Below, in pieces: positions 21,323 to 31,635 of a DNA stretch of 64,000 nucleotides. The first letter of the stretch is position 1. Each line of letters begins with the position of its first letter. The notes under the pieces were generated by a model. That model made no database searches. It was not told the origin of the DNA and saw nothing but the letters and a program-made list of their open reading frames with translations. Position numbers and translations under genes: made by a program. The DNA is taken from contig CAUYUJ010000958.1 of the NCBI GenBank assembly GCA_963575745.1, forward strand, positions 297,501 to 361,500. The letters run 5' to 3'. This DNA comes from Prorocentrum cordatum. Taxonomy: Eukaryota > Sar > Dinophyceae > Prorocentrales > Prorocentraceae.

Positions 21323-22355
21323 ATAATTAGTTGTTGAGGAAGTACCAGGCGAGAGCTCCATTTTGACAAGGAGCCTGCTTCCAACCGTGTAACTGCCTGA
21401 AGCGTTTAAGACGAATGTCCGCGGCGCCAAGGCGAGATCAGTTCTTTGTTAAACCTCCGCTTTCCTTGTTTTGTTGCAGACGGGTCTGCGCGGCTCCAAG
21501 GTGAGCCATTTTGAGAAGCATTCGCCCTCTCTGCGTGTAGCCGTCGGATTTAGTGGTGCCCAGCCCTCCCTAACGACGCGTCTGGTTGTACGCCTCGTTT
21601 GGTGTTTACGTTTTGACCAGCTGCGGATTGTGCCGTCCAAATGTTGGCGCTAGTTCAGGACTGACTCATGTATTCTATGTCCAGCTAGCGGTGGGAAGGG
21701 AAGAAGATGAGGAGGAGGAGATGAACCAGAGCATGAAGAGGAGGAGGAGGAGGAGGAAGAGGAGTAGGAGAACAAGAAACACGAGTACGAATAGAAGCAG
21801 GAGCATGAATAAGAGCCTGGTGCACGGTTTGTCGTGTACGTGTTGGCCGTCATTTGGTTTGGCCCTGCAAAGTTTGGTCATTCAGTGCTTTGTTGTGTGC
21901 GTCACGTTTGGTTCAGGGTTTGTCGTGTAAGTTTTGGCTGTGTCTGATGGTTTGCCGTGGAGATTCTGACTTGTTCAGGGATGGGTTGTGCACGTCATAG
22001 TTTGGTCAATGTTCATAAGGTTCATCGCGTACGTTTGAGCCCTCCCGTTGGCCACAACAACAAGAAAGCGCCGGCCGGTTCGGTCAGGCTACGTGCTGAA
22101 GCACCTCAGGTTCGATTGGGTTCCGTATCTGAAGCCTGCCGGTTCGGCGTGGCTCGGCGTTGCGAGCCGTCCTTTCCGTTTCGGATAGGCTTGGCGCATT
22201 TTTGATTCCGCTGGGGTTCCTGGGCGGCCGCAGAAGGGCAGAGGACGGAGGAGGAGCTAGGAGGAGGACGACCAGTGTAAGCCCAGGACGCATCAAAGAT
22301 CTTGCAATACATCCTCCATCAAAGCTCCTTCGTCACAGACCACTACAAGACATTA
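21323..22355. other. R-family fragment, GAG run and TTTGTCGTGTA repeats; otherwise unassigned
   Basis: Positions 21340-21440 are a partial R-family unit. Positions 21700-21790 are GAG-rich. Positions 21826-22045 hold diverged copies of a TTTGTCGTGTACGTTTTGGC-like unit of about 50-60 bp. No gene is seen. Confidence 0.6.
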
Positions 22356-22357
22356 CT

Positions 22358-23140
22358 ATCATATCGGGAGATGCCCCATTGGAAAACAACAACCGTTTGA
22401 GAGTCCTCAGTCGCGCCTAAACACAAAGCCTGGGAGTTCACCGCGGCGGAGCAACCTGACTGTTGCGTCCTGACAGACCTGATTCGTGCCAGAAGACCAT
22501 TCCTGGAACTTCAACACCGCGAATCGACGACACTGTTGATTCCTGACAGCCCTAAACGTGCCAGAACACCGTTCCTGGGACTGCAGCCAAACGAGTCTTT
22601 GAAATTGTTGCGCACTTTAAGACACATGTGCACGGCGCGAAGACGAGAGACAAGTTCTGAAAAAGGAACCACCCTCCATCCTTACATCTGTTGCGCTCTA
22701 AGACGACAGTGCGCGGCGTTGAGGCGATCGCCACAATTCGAAATTGCCCCTCCGTCCTCGAAGCAGCTGCACTCTCTTAAGACGGATGTGAGCGGCGCTG
22801 GGGCGAGAGCCAACAATTTCAAAAAGAACCTGCACTACCGTCCTTGAAGCTGCTGCAGACTTCTCAGGCGAATGCGCGCGGCGCTATGCCTATAGAGCCA
22901 CATCTTGAAAACGAGCCGCCCTCCGTGTCTGCACCTCTTTGCAGTCTTTGAGACGGACGTCCGCGGTGCTAACGGCGAGCGCCGTCTCTCGACAACGACC
23001 CGCCCTCCACCCGTGAAGCTCTCTGGCACACCTCAAGCTTCGGGAGCATCACTGGTGGAAATCTCGCGCGACACGCCCGGCCCGCCCTACCGACACGCCT
23101 GGGGGTGGGGAAGGGAGGAGTTGTTTATAAGGAACGGGAT
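22358..23140. repeat. Dispersed repeat R, copy 1
   Basis: Three zones: a start with ATTGGAAAACAACAACCGTT; two to three units of about 75 bp with CGTGCCAGAACACCGTTCCT; and four to five units of about 80 bp with TTTAAGACGGATGTG, GCGGCG and GAAAA..CCNCCCTCC. It ends with CCCGGCCCGCCCTACCGACA and GGAGTTGTTTATAAGGAACG next to a microsatellite. The same three zones occur in the same order at 63180-63700, so this is one dispersed family about 0.5-0.8 kb long. Confidence 0.8.
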
Positions 23141-23144
23141 GGGG

Positions 23145-23397
23145 GGTGAGGATGATGATGCTGATGATTATGATGATGTTGATGATGATGATGATGATGC
23201 TGATGCTTATGCTGTTGATGATGACGTTGCTGATGATGATGGTGGTGATGTTGATGTTGATGTTGATGTTGATGTTGTTGATGCTGATGTTGATGACGCT
23301 GCTGCTGATGATGATGAGGAGGAAGAGGATGAGGAGGAGGAGGAGGAGGAGGAGAAGGAGGAAGAGGTTGATTATAATTCTGATTATGATTCTGATT

Positions 23398-23467
<70 letters not shown>

Positions 23468-23500
23468 GCAGGAGGAGGAGGAGGAGCAGTATGATGATTC

Positions 23501-23566
<66 letters not shown>

Positions 23567-23785
23567 GGAGGAGGAGGAGGAGGAGGAGAGGAGGAGGGAG
23601 GAGGAGGAGAGATGAGGATGAGGAGGAGGAGCATGAGGATGAGGAGGATGAGGATGATGAGGAGGAGGAGGAAGGAGGAGGAGGACGAGGAGGATGAACA
23701 TGAGGAGGAGGAGGAGGAGGAGGAGGAGGAGGAGCAGGAGGGAGGAGGAGGAGGAGGAGAGGGAGGAGGAGAGGAGAGCACACAA
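23145..23785. repeat. GAT then GAG microsatellite
   Basis: GAT with GTT/GCT variants passes into GAG-rich and back to pure GAT (23400-23465 and 23505-23563), ending in about 200 bp of GAG. The matching R copy at 63.7 kb also ends in a GGA-type run. Confidence 0.95.
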
Positions 23786-23807
23786 GATCAGCAAGCCCGG
23801 TCAAGTT

Positions 23808-23955
23808 CGGTCCGTTTCGGCCTCGTGTCGAGGCTGGTTCGGTTCGGTTCGTGCTAAGAGTTCGACCGGTTCAGTTCGGTTCGGTTTGGGTTGAAACGTT
23901 CGACTGGTTTTCGCTCATTCGGTTCGGTTCGGTCCGGTTCGTTTCGGTTACGAGA
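23808..23955. repeat. GGTTC pentamer array
   Basis: Repeats of GGTTCGGTTC, with variants, span about 150 bp. No gene. Confidence 0.9.
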
Positions 23956-23989
23956 ACTATTCAGGGGAGCGTTCATTTGTCGTAATCTA

Positions 23990-24300
23990 TAAAAAGGATG
24001 GTGGCCTCGGGAGCGCGCATTAGAAGTTTATATCTAAGGGTTGTGGCTTTTGTCACGCGCATCCGTGTAATTTGCAAGGGGTTGTCCCCATTGCGCACAT
24101 ACGATGTTAGTACCTAGGGATTGTTGCCGCGGGGACGCGCATCTGCTTCAATTTAGCAAACTGTTTGTTGCCTCGGGAGTGCGCACCCATAGTAGTTTGA
24201 ATGGGATTGTGGCCTCGGGAGCGCGCATCTGTCGTACTTTACATGCGATGTGTGGTTTCGGGAACGCGTGTTCGTCCCAATTTGCTAGGGGCTGCTGCCT
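23990..24300. repeat. Minisatellite of about 58 bp, second locus
   Basis: About six units share TTGTGGCCTCGGGAGCGCGC followed by CATCTG and an AT-richer spacer. Cores are near 24003, 24050, 24128, 24169, 24209 and 24257. This is the same family as 12425-12612. Confidence 0.85.
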
Positions 24301-24798
24301 TGCATAAGCGATCAGTTTTGCTTTTGCGTGTTCGAGCAGTCACCAGATCAGTAGGGAACGTGGTTCTGTGTTGGGGAAGCGCCGCTGTGGCCCTGGGCTT
24401 TCGTGCGTTAGTCAATCTTTCAACCTCGGAACGCTGAACCGGGATCCAGAAGTTTGAGATGTTGGAACCGAGGAGCCAAGGATTGGCACTGGAACCGAAG
24501 AGCTCAGGACGGATACCTGCGTGATCGAAGCTGGAGGGGCGGGGACGGAGGAGGAGGAGGATAAGGGAGAACGAGGGATAGTGACGGACAAGGAGGGGGC
24601 AGGACGGGGAGGAGTGGGGGGGCAGTGAAGCAAGGGGGGGAAGGGGGAGAACGGGGGAGGAGGGACGAGGAGGAGGAGGAGGAGGAGGAGAAGGAGGAGG
24701 AGGAGGCGGAATAGGAGGAGGAGGAGGAGAAGGAGAAGGAGGAGGAGGAGGAGGAGGGCCCATCTAAGTATTCAACCTCCTTTTCCTCTGTGTAGCCC
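24301..24798. repeat. Unassigned, then GGA microsatellite
   Basis: 24301-24535 holds no recognised gene. Positions 24536-24765 are GGA/GGGGA-rich. The left terminal repeat of element E1 begins 30 bp further on. Confidence 0.8.
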
Positions 24799-24889
24799 TG
24801 TGAACGTTACTGCCTGCCCAATCGTCTTGGCCGCTGCACGGCAAGGGATGCGATGTGCCTCATCCACCGTGCCCTGCTCAAGCCTTTTC
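24799..24889 (+). repeat. E1 repeat A1
   Basis: Matches 30743-30834 in the same orientation with about ten differences, through CAATCGTCTTG, GATGCGATGTGCCTC and TCAAGCCTTTTC. Confidence 0.88.
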
Positions 24890-25131
24890 GAGAGCGGCGG
24901 GGCCCATGCTTCAATAGTTTTTGGCCTAGTCCAGTCTCTTCGTTGCAAGCGAGATGGCGCTGGGCTGGGTGCGACGGCTCGGCAGTCTCTTCGTCGAGGG
25001 TGGGCAGCTGGCGGCCGCACCGGAGCAGCTGGGCGGGATGAGAGCCGTCCTCCTGCTCGTGTTCGCCGTCGGCATGCTCGTGGGCTGCTGCTGCTGCTCG
25101 ACGTGTGTTCTGGCCGCAGGCGTTGTCCACC

Positions 25132-26460
25132 ATGGCGTTCGCTTGGCGGGCTGGGTTGCGAGCGCTGGTGCAGTGGCGCGCGAACCAGGACTTCCAGGTG
25201 AGGCTTCTCCTTCGCGAGTCAGACGGCGTCGAGCTCGAGACAGAGCTCGGGACACCAGCGACGAGTCCTACGAGTCCGGTTTGGATGGCCGCGACGCCCG
25301 ACTTCGACGTGTACCTTCACGAGCTGGAGGTTCCGCCTCTGCAAGCGCTGGTCCCCCGCGATCCGACGGGCCAGCCGCCGTGGCGCGATCGACTGGGCGG
25401 GGACGGACCGCGCCAGGCCCGCCCGGACTACAGCTCCCAGTGGTCTCCGACCCCCCACGAGTTCATGGAATTCCGCGCTGCTTGCGGCGAGAGCCCGCCA
25501 GCGGGGGAGATGGTGAACGCGGATCGGCCAGCGCTGGTGGTTCTGCCGGGCCCGCTGGATGGGACAGCGGCTCCTTCTGAAGGGCTTGTGCGAGCCTTGG
25601 GAAGGATGGAGGCTGTCCCCGGGCGGCGATCGGTCATCGTGGGCTGCGAGGACGATGGTGAGGTGAACGTGCTGGCGGACTTCGACAGCTGAGAGTGGTT
25701 CATGGTCTATGACACGCTCGGGGTCGCGAAGGCCGGGGGGATGTGCTACCTGGTGAAGTCCGTGACGGAAAAGCAGGCCGAGAGCTCGTTGGACGCGCGC
25801 GTGTTGACCATCCTGTACGGTTTCGACGGCGAGAGGCGGCGCGTCTTCAAGGACGCAGTGCGGGAAATGTCTGAGACGGCATGGCCTGGGTGCCCGTGAA
25901 GAGGCCGCGGACCGCGCTGTGGTGCGTCCGCTTCCTCGCGGAGCAGGACGCACATCCGCGCGCCAGGCGCAGCAAGTGGCGTGCGGAGCGCGGCCTGTCG
26001 GCGAGCGACACGGGCGTCTCGGACCACGAGCTGGCGATGAGGGCGCTGCAGCTGGGCGCCAACTTCGACCTGCTCAACCTGACGGAACTGGCGCTGGTGG
26101 AGCTGCTGGTTCGGCGTGCTCAGCTGGCGGAGTGGCGACGCAGAGAGAGGCTGCTAAAGGGCAGCGGCGACGAGTGCCTAGAGGACGAGTGCTTGTGCAT
26201 GGGGACCTCGGAGACGCGAAGGCTTCGCGTGGCGCGCCCCCTGCTGGTGGATCACGCCCGGGCGGGGCTGCGCAAAGAGGCGGCGCTCATGAAGAAGAAG
26301 CGGGGGCTCCGAGAGGAGCGGATGCTGTCTCGCGGGCAGGGGTCTGCCGGCGGAGGCGCCGGGAACAAGGCGCTGCGCGACAGGGTGGCGGCTCGGGCCG
26401 CGGAGATCAGCCATCTCCAGGCGATGGTCAAAGGCACCCCAGGCAGCGTACCTGCCGGAG
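25132..26460 (+). pseudogene. E1 Gag-like protein, broken
   Basis: The ATG at 25132 opens a frame to a TGA at 25690-25692. The same frame continues (25702-25899) with WFMVYDTLG...CYLVKSV and GERRRVFKDAVREM, and then the reading shifts near 25880-25895 into AWVPVKRPRTALWCVRFL...HELAMRALQLGANFDLLNL...ELLVRRAQLAEW. The order (acidic N-terminal part, a short hydrophobic 'CYLVKSV' strand, 'RVFKDAVREM', 'TALWCVRFL', then a charged coiled-coil) matches the first ORF commonly found upstream of RT in dinoflagellate elements of this type; I base this on recalled family patterns, not on a search. At least one stop and one frameshift make it non-functional as it stands. A nucleocapsid role is inferred from position only. 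Confidence 0.66.
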
Positions 26461-26954
26461 GAGGGGGCGGGGCCAGTTGTGTCCATGGTGGTCGCCCGGG
26501 AGTTGCTGCCGTGCCCAGTGCCCGTCCCTTGCCGCCCTCCACGTGGCGGCGGCTGCCGGTCGGGCGCGACAGCGCCAGCACGTTGGTCAGTGGCTCTCAG
26601 AGGCTTTGCATGCCGTCAGTTCCTTGCGCGGCCATGGTGCTCCCCGACAGGATCTCAACGCGTCGCGCCCCCAGCTCGCTGGCATCGACCCCGCCCGCGA
26701 CATCATCTCGGAGGCAGGTCCTCTTTTTTTTTCCAGGGCGGCGGCCTGCGCAGAGCCGTGCCCGCGCTTGCCGGGATATGCAGGAGACGCCGTGCGCCGA
26801 GCCACCTACTCCGAGGGTTTCCCTGCCGACTGCGGGCGGGCAGTGCGATGGCGCTGGATGCTTGTCGGGGCGGGCCCGTGATCTATGGGTGGGCGGGCAG
26901 AGGCATCTTCTTAGCAATGATGGGCCCGCGGATGGTCCTCGCTTTTGTCTTATT

Positions 26955-27720
26955 CAGATCCGAAATGAGTGCGGCGCAAGCGGGCCTACTCTCGCTTTGT
27001 TGGGCAGCTGCTAGACCGAGGCGTCGTCGACCTGGGCGAGCGGGCCGGGGCGGCGGCGGACATCTTCTTCGTTTTCAAGAGCGACGAGCGGACCCCCGCA
27101 TGATCGCCGACACTCGGGTGGCCTGCGCGCGTTTCAGGTTGCCAGCCTACTCTCAGTTGCCGACCGGGGGCGCACGGGGCAGCCTGGCTGTGCCGGGGGG
27201 CAAGTCCCTGCACCTGGCCCAGATTGACGTGGACAGCGCGTTCTACAGGATCGCCGCGCCGCCCGGGCTGCCCGCCGTCGACCTCGACGCCCTCCGGGCG
27301 GGGAGGCCCGACCTGGGCGCGCAGTTGCCCTCTGGGCGCAAGGCGCCCCCGCGGCTGGTGGCCCTCGCGACGGGCTGGAGCTGGGGCCGCTTCTTCCGCC
27401 GGCAGATGGCGGAGACCCAGGTGATCCAGAGCGGGCTGGCGTGGGGGCGGCTGGCGCGTGACTGGCGCCCCGCGCCCTGCCTGGGGCAGGCAGAGGCTTG
27501 CCGCCGCGGCGTGCGCGGGCGGGGTCGCCGTCGGGCTCGACCGCGCCGAGACGGCGGAGACGGCCCAGCTGGCGCGCGCCGCCTTCGACGCGGCGGGCCT
27601 GCAGTGCAAGGGGCTCGAGGGGCCCTCCAGAGGCGACGTTCATTGGCCTGGTGTTCGACGAGGCGAGGGGCCGCGTCGGGCTCAGTCGCCGCCGCGCGCG
27701 GCGCGGCGAGCCGCGCCTGG
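26955..27720 (+). pseudogene. E1 reverse transcriptase, broken
   Basis: Recognisable RT blocks are spread over more than one frame. RMIADTRVACARF corresponds to the L(R)..DxR block. AQIDVDSAFYRI is motif A with the first catalytic Asp. TGWSWGRFFRRQ is motif B. The catalytic YxDD segment should follow, but reads CAGGVAVGLDRAE, so the Asp pair is not intact. TFIGLVFDEARGRVGLS and VRALGLSGHPAVLG belong to the connection and thumb. Separate frames carry the N-terminal part (26955-27100), motif A/B (27110-27430) and the later part (27490-27720). Missing catalytic residues and frameshifts mark it as a pseudogene. RNase H could not be recognised in 27.8-28.6 kb. Confidence 0.8.
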
Positions 27721-28799
27721 GGCCTGGGCGACGTCGCCAGGGCTTGCGCCCAGGCCGAGCGGTGGCGGTGCCGCGTGTCCGAGGCTGTGTCGGCGCGGGT
27801 GCGCGCGCTCGGGCTGTCGGGGCACCCGGCCGTCCTTGGCTGTGCGTGGCCAGAAAAGTCAGAGCAGAGCGGCCCCAGTCCAGATCAGGTCCCACCGCCT
27901 CTATCGAGGTGTCGGCGGCGCACCTCTGAGTTTGACCAGTCTTTTCGGGGCGTGTACTTGTTCTCTGTCTCGTTCGAGCAAATCACCTCGAGTCACGTCG
28001 GCCACTTCGATGCGTGACATCTCCGGGTCCCAGGTAGGTTCAGCAGAGCCGAGAACATCATCCGTCTGGAGGGGCGCCAGGTCGTCATCGGCGTTCGACA
28101 TCAATTTCAGGCTGTTTCTCGACGGAGGCGCAACCTGCTCGTGTTGCGCGTCAACCTCGTCCTGGTACTGGCCCGGGGAAAAGGGCGGGCTACCGCCTCG
28201 AAGGTGAACGAGACTTGCCGCGAGGTTGCCGCGCTAAGCATCATGAGGGACCTCTTCGGTGACCGTTCGGTGGATCCTTTCGGAGCCCAGTCCTGCTGAC
28301 CGCCCGTCCCGCCTGCCTGGCGCCTTGGCTCGAGACCTTCGGGCAGACCCTCGGAGCGCGAGCTTCGACCCCGCCGGTTCGCCGCGGTGCGACGCCGAGG
28401 CGGCGCTGCGTACCGCGGTCGACGAGGCGCTGCTGGGGGGGGAGCTCGACTGGCTGGGCCAGCCGAAGGCTGGCGCGGCTGGGCTCGGGGACCTCTTCGC
28501 GGGCGACCTGCTGCCAGGTGGCGCCGCGCGGCTGCGTGCTGATGCGGCGGCTGGCGGCGCCGGCGGCGGCTGAGCGGCAAGCGTGGCTTCCGAGAGCAGC
28601 GGCAGTTCGAGCGCCAGTGACGTCGGTGGCGGCGGCGAGACCTTCGAGGACGTCGACTCCCGGGGTTGCGGGCCAGCGCCTGGCGCGGTTTCCGACGCAG
28701 GCGCTGGGCGAGCGGATGTTGGGCCCCCGGGTGAAGGTGACCGAGATGATCGGGCGCCGCGCAGCCCGCCTTCAGGCCTCAGCCGCGGGCTCCGCCCCA

Positions 28800-30460
28800 G
28801 TGAGGCTGCCGGGCGGCCTGCGCGAGAGTGGCTATCTCGAGACCAGGCGCGTGACCGGGAAGAGTTGGGGCACGCTGTGCCGCCGCGTCGGGGCCAATTC
28901 CGCACGTGGTGCCAGGGGCGTCGCAAGCCCGTGGGCTCCTGGGCGGCGCTCGACGACGCGCTCGTGGAGTGCTTGGATTCCCTCTACTTCGAGGGCAACA
29001 ACCACCTGTCAGGCCCGGCCTGTCCTCCAATGCGGCGAGAGGGGCTTGGCGCGAGCCCGGGCTGCCCTCCAAAGCTTCCGCCGCCTGGCGCCTGGGCAGA
29101 TGGGGTTGCCGCTGGCGCGACCGGAGTTTGCCGCGCTGCCGGGGGCCGGGGTCGTGGCGCCGGGGCGGGGCTTCGGGGTCAGCCCGGCGATCGCGTGGGG
29201 CGGCGGGTTGCGGCTGCCGAGTGACGTCGCGAGCCTGCGGGGCCAGTCGCTCACCCCGCCCCCCCGCGCTCAGGCGTCAGCATCTGGGGCTTGCCCCCGC
29301 GCCCGACCGAGGCGGAGGCGACGAGCAAGTCCGGGCGGGAGGGCGAGGGGCTGCTGCTGGGCGGCGCACTCACGGGCAGCCTGCATGCGCAGCTGTGGCG
29401 GCGAAAGAGGGCGGCGGGCGAGACAGGCTGCCTCTGGCCGTTCCTCGCCGCGGAGTTCGGAGCGGGCTTCGAGAGGGCGGTCGACGTGATCGAGCGGCCG
29501 TCGCTGCGTCCATGCCATGTGCGACGCGGGGCTGCCAGCGACGACGCACTGTGCCGACGTCGAGCCTTGACCGAGATCCAGGAGCGATTGCGCCACTCAC
29601 ATCCGAAGAGCACCACGCGGTGCAAGAAGCGCGCGCGGTACCTAGCCGAGCTCGGCAAGGTGCCGCCCCGCGCGCGGGCGTTCGGGGGGGCGGTGGAGGC
29701 GCAGACCGCGGCAGTCCTGAACGGGCGCCTGGCGCTGTTGCCGCTGCCTGGCCGCAACTGCGCGCTGAAGGCCGGTTGTGCCCGCCTTGTGGGTAATGCG
29801 CTGTCGCGCGGCAGGCAGCTGTCGTCGGCCGCCGTGCGGGCCGGGCTGAGCGACGCCATGCGGCGCGAACTGGGCAGCTCCCTTCGTTGCTATCTTGACC
29901 TCATTTCGGGCGCGGGCGGCGAAGCCCTCGCCCTCAGAAGGTTGCGCAATGTCAGTTTCGAGATGGACCTTTGCCATTCAAAGCTTTTCGATCTCGCCTC
30001 GAAGGTGGTCGGACAGACCGTCGTTGGTTGGGTCGCCAGTCGCCTGGCCGTCGGCGTTTTTGCCGCTTTCCCGTGCTCGACCTGGTCGCGCGCCTCGCAC
30101 AATTGCCGCCGATGCCCTGCGGACATTCACGGACATCCTCATCTCGAGGGACAGGCGCTTGAGAGCATTTCAGTAGGTAGTGCGACCCTCGTTGTCACTC
30201 AGATGGTGATCCGCGCGCGCGTGCGCCGCGGAGTTCCAATAATCTGCGGGGGCACTGTCAGCAGCTGCGCCTGGCGAGAGCCCGTCATGCAGCATCTGTC
30301 TCAGCACCGCTTGTGTCGCGACGCCGTTTTTGACATGTGCCAGTGTGGAATGGCGTGGAGACAACCCACTCGCCTCCGCTCGTGGAATTGTTTGCCGCCG
30401 CCATCTGCGCTGTGCCGTCGCTGTTGCAGCTCGCGTGGCGCCTGCTCGCAGTCCGGGTAG
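28800..30460 (+). pseudogene. E1 tyrosine recombinase fused to a methyltransferase-like domain
   Basis: The N-terminal core-binding part reads SGYLETRRVTGKSW, then in another frame QFRTWCQGRRKPVGSWAALD, DALVECLDSLYFEGNNH, and ALQSFRRLAPGQMGLPLARP. LRLPSDVASLR fits the first catalytic-Arg box. From 29291 a single 389-codon frame runs through the catalytic C-terminal part (LRPCHVRRGAASDDAL in place of the usual H-x-x-R box, then ALTEIQERLRHSHPKSTTRC and RYLAEL) directly into a second domain. That domain has CYLDLISGAGGEAL (SAM-binding ELFAGxG-like), GWVASRLAVGVFAAFPCSTW (the PC motif of C5-type enzymes) and a late block DMCQCGMAWRQPTRL. The intact linking frame shows that recombinase and methyltransferase-like domain were one polypeptide. 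The recombinase half is broken upstream. Confidence 0.78.
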
Positions 30461-30660
30461 CCCCGCGTCGCTCTCCAAGGGCCAGGGCCGCACGGTGTGC
30501 GGTGGAGTCGTGTCGCCGAAACTTGCCCCAGTAAGAGCCTCAGTTGTGTAGCCAGATCGCTCGATGGCTTCAGCGCAGTGTTGAGAATATCGGAGCACAC
30601 CGAGTCCAGACATTCGTTGACTGTTGAAGCATGCGGCCCTCCAGGGCACAATATGGGATT

Positions 30661-30742
30661 GGGCGGAGCGAGCTCCGCACCGTTTGCAAGCCTCGAACGC
30701 ATCCGTGATCTGGCCATGTTAAAAAGGCCGGCATGTGCAGCT
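30661..30742 (+). repeat. E1 repeat B1
   Basis: Starts GGGCGGAGCGAGCTCCGC and ends GGCCATGTTAAAAAGGCCGG plus CATGTGCAG. It abuts A2 and matches B2 at 30908-30998, which carries a short insertion after GCTTGCAAGC. Confidence 0.82.
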
Positions 30743-30834
30743 GTGTGAACGCTACTGCCTGCCCAATCGTCTTGCCCGCTGCACGGCACGGGATGCGATG
30801 TGCCTCCGCCGCCGTGCCTTGTTCAAGCCTTTTC
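30743..30834 (+). repeat. E1 repeat A2
   Basis: Same-orientation copy of A1 (24799-24889), placed between B1 and B2. Confidence 0.88.
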
Positions 30835-30907
30835 CTCCCTGGCCCCTCCTGCCACCCACGTCTTTTTTAAAGCAACTGTTTGTGCTCTCTTGGTTGTTCT
30901 GAGAAAA

Positions 30908-30998
30908 GGGCGGGGCGAGCTCCGCATCGCTTGCAAGCTGGAAGCCGCTCCCTCGAGCACATCCTTGATCTGGCCATGCAAAGAGGAGCCGGCACTCT
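30908..30998 (+). repeat. E1 repeat B2
   Basis: Second copy of B, separated from A2 by 73 bp. Shared blocks are CGAGCTCCGCA, GCTTGCAAGC and CATCCTTGATCTGGCCATG. Confidence 0.82.
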
Positions 30999-30999
30999 T

Positions 31000-31307
31000 C
31001 ACCCTCCTCATTACCCTTCGTCTTCTGTGTTTCCATGGATTGTCCTCCATATCCGTCAGCATTCTTTTTCTCTTCCTTCTCCCCTTTGTCCTCCTCCCTG
31101 TCCTCCCCCTACGTACTCCTTTTCCCTTTCTCTTCTGTAGCTCCTCATCGTCCCCCGTCGTCCTCCCTATTCTCCCGCTTCCTCCCGCTTTCTCCTCTAC
31201 CTCCCTCTCCTCCCCCCTCTTCCCCCCCTCTCTTCTCCCTCTCCTCTCCCTCTCCTCTCTCCTTCCTCCGCCTTCTCCCCCCTCGGTGACCGCCCTGGCC
31301 GTCCCAG
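31000..31307 (+). promoter_or_regulatory. Long pyrimidine tract leading to a V-ATPase splice acceptor
   Basis: About 250 bp of C/T-rich sequence (31040-31290) runs to GGCCGTCCCAG at 31307. Similar pyrimidine-rich stretches precede the exon at 38342. Polypyrimidine tracts of ordinary length mark acceptors in most eukaryotes; the great length here is repeat-like. Confidence 0.6.
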
Positions 31308-31381
31308 GTGTTCATCCACCAGGTCATCGAGACGATCGAGTACGTTCTCGGCACCGTCTCGCACACGGCCTCGTACTTGCG
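31308..31381 (+). CDS. ATP6V0A: V-type H+-ATPase subunit a, exon encoding the VFIHQVIETIEYVLG helix
   Basis: This exon encodes VFIHQVIETIEYVLGTVSHT plus ASYL and the first two bases of an Arg codon. It is the signature stretch of the membrane domain of subunit a (compare the family's FIHQVIxTIEYxLGxxSNTA SYLRLWALSLAHxQLS), the stator of the vacuolar proton pump. Subunit a forms the proton half-channels next to the rotating c-ring. The acceptor is CCCAG at 31303-31307. The end is set at 31381 because CG plus the C that opens the exon at 35957 restores Arg in ...SYL-R-IWALSLAH. That gives a GC donor (GCACCG) and a 4.6-kb GC-AG intron. By alignment this Arg is the one known to be essential for proton transport (Arg735 of yeast Vph1), so its codon is split by the intron. 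The exons before this one were not found. Confidence 0.93.
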
Positions 31382-31601
31382 GCACCGCCCCCCGCCTGCT
31401 TCATGCCCTCGCCGCGGAGAGGGGGGCCTTCAGATGCGCGCATCGCTGAACATTGTGACCGCCGGGTTTCCAGTGTTGTCGGCCTTTGGAGGCCGTTGCT
31501 TTATAGGTGGAGGAGCCAAGGAATCCAAGGCAAGAGCTTACGAATGCAAGAGACTTCTGGCAGTTCGGCGGCTTGGTTGTTTGGGACTTCCGTCATGTGC
31601 A

Positions 31602-31635
<34 letters not shown>

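Larger units (their letters stand above)
24799..30998 (+). mobile_element. E1: decayed DIRS-superfamily (tyrosine recombinase) retroelement with split direct repeats
   Basis: A 91-bp repeat (24799-24889, starting TGTGAACGTTACTGCCTGCC) returns at 30743-30834. Around that right copy, an 80-90 bp sequence (GGGCGGAGCGAGCTCCGC...CATCCGTGATCTGGCCATG) occurs on both sides, at 30661-30742 and 30908-30998. The order A1 - coding - B1 - A2 - B2 is the split-direct-repeat layout of PAT- and Ngaro-type elements. Inside, in order, are a Gag-like region, reverse transcriptase, tyrosine recombinase and a methyltransferase-like domain, interrupted by frameshifts and stops. The repeats have diverged by roughly a tenth, so the copy is old. 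It lies in the 24 kb upstream of the first visible V-ATPase exon. Confidence 0.82.

Noticed and set aside
29700-30460. Methyltransferase-like domain as a host DNA methyltransferase gene
   Set aside because: It is fused in frame to a recombinase inside direct repeats, and a similar domain ends E2, so it belongs to the elements.
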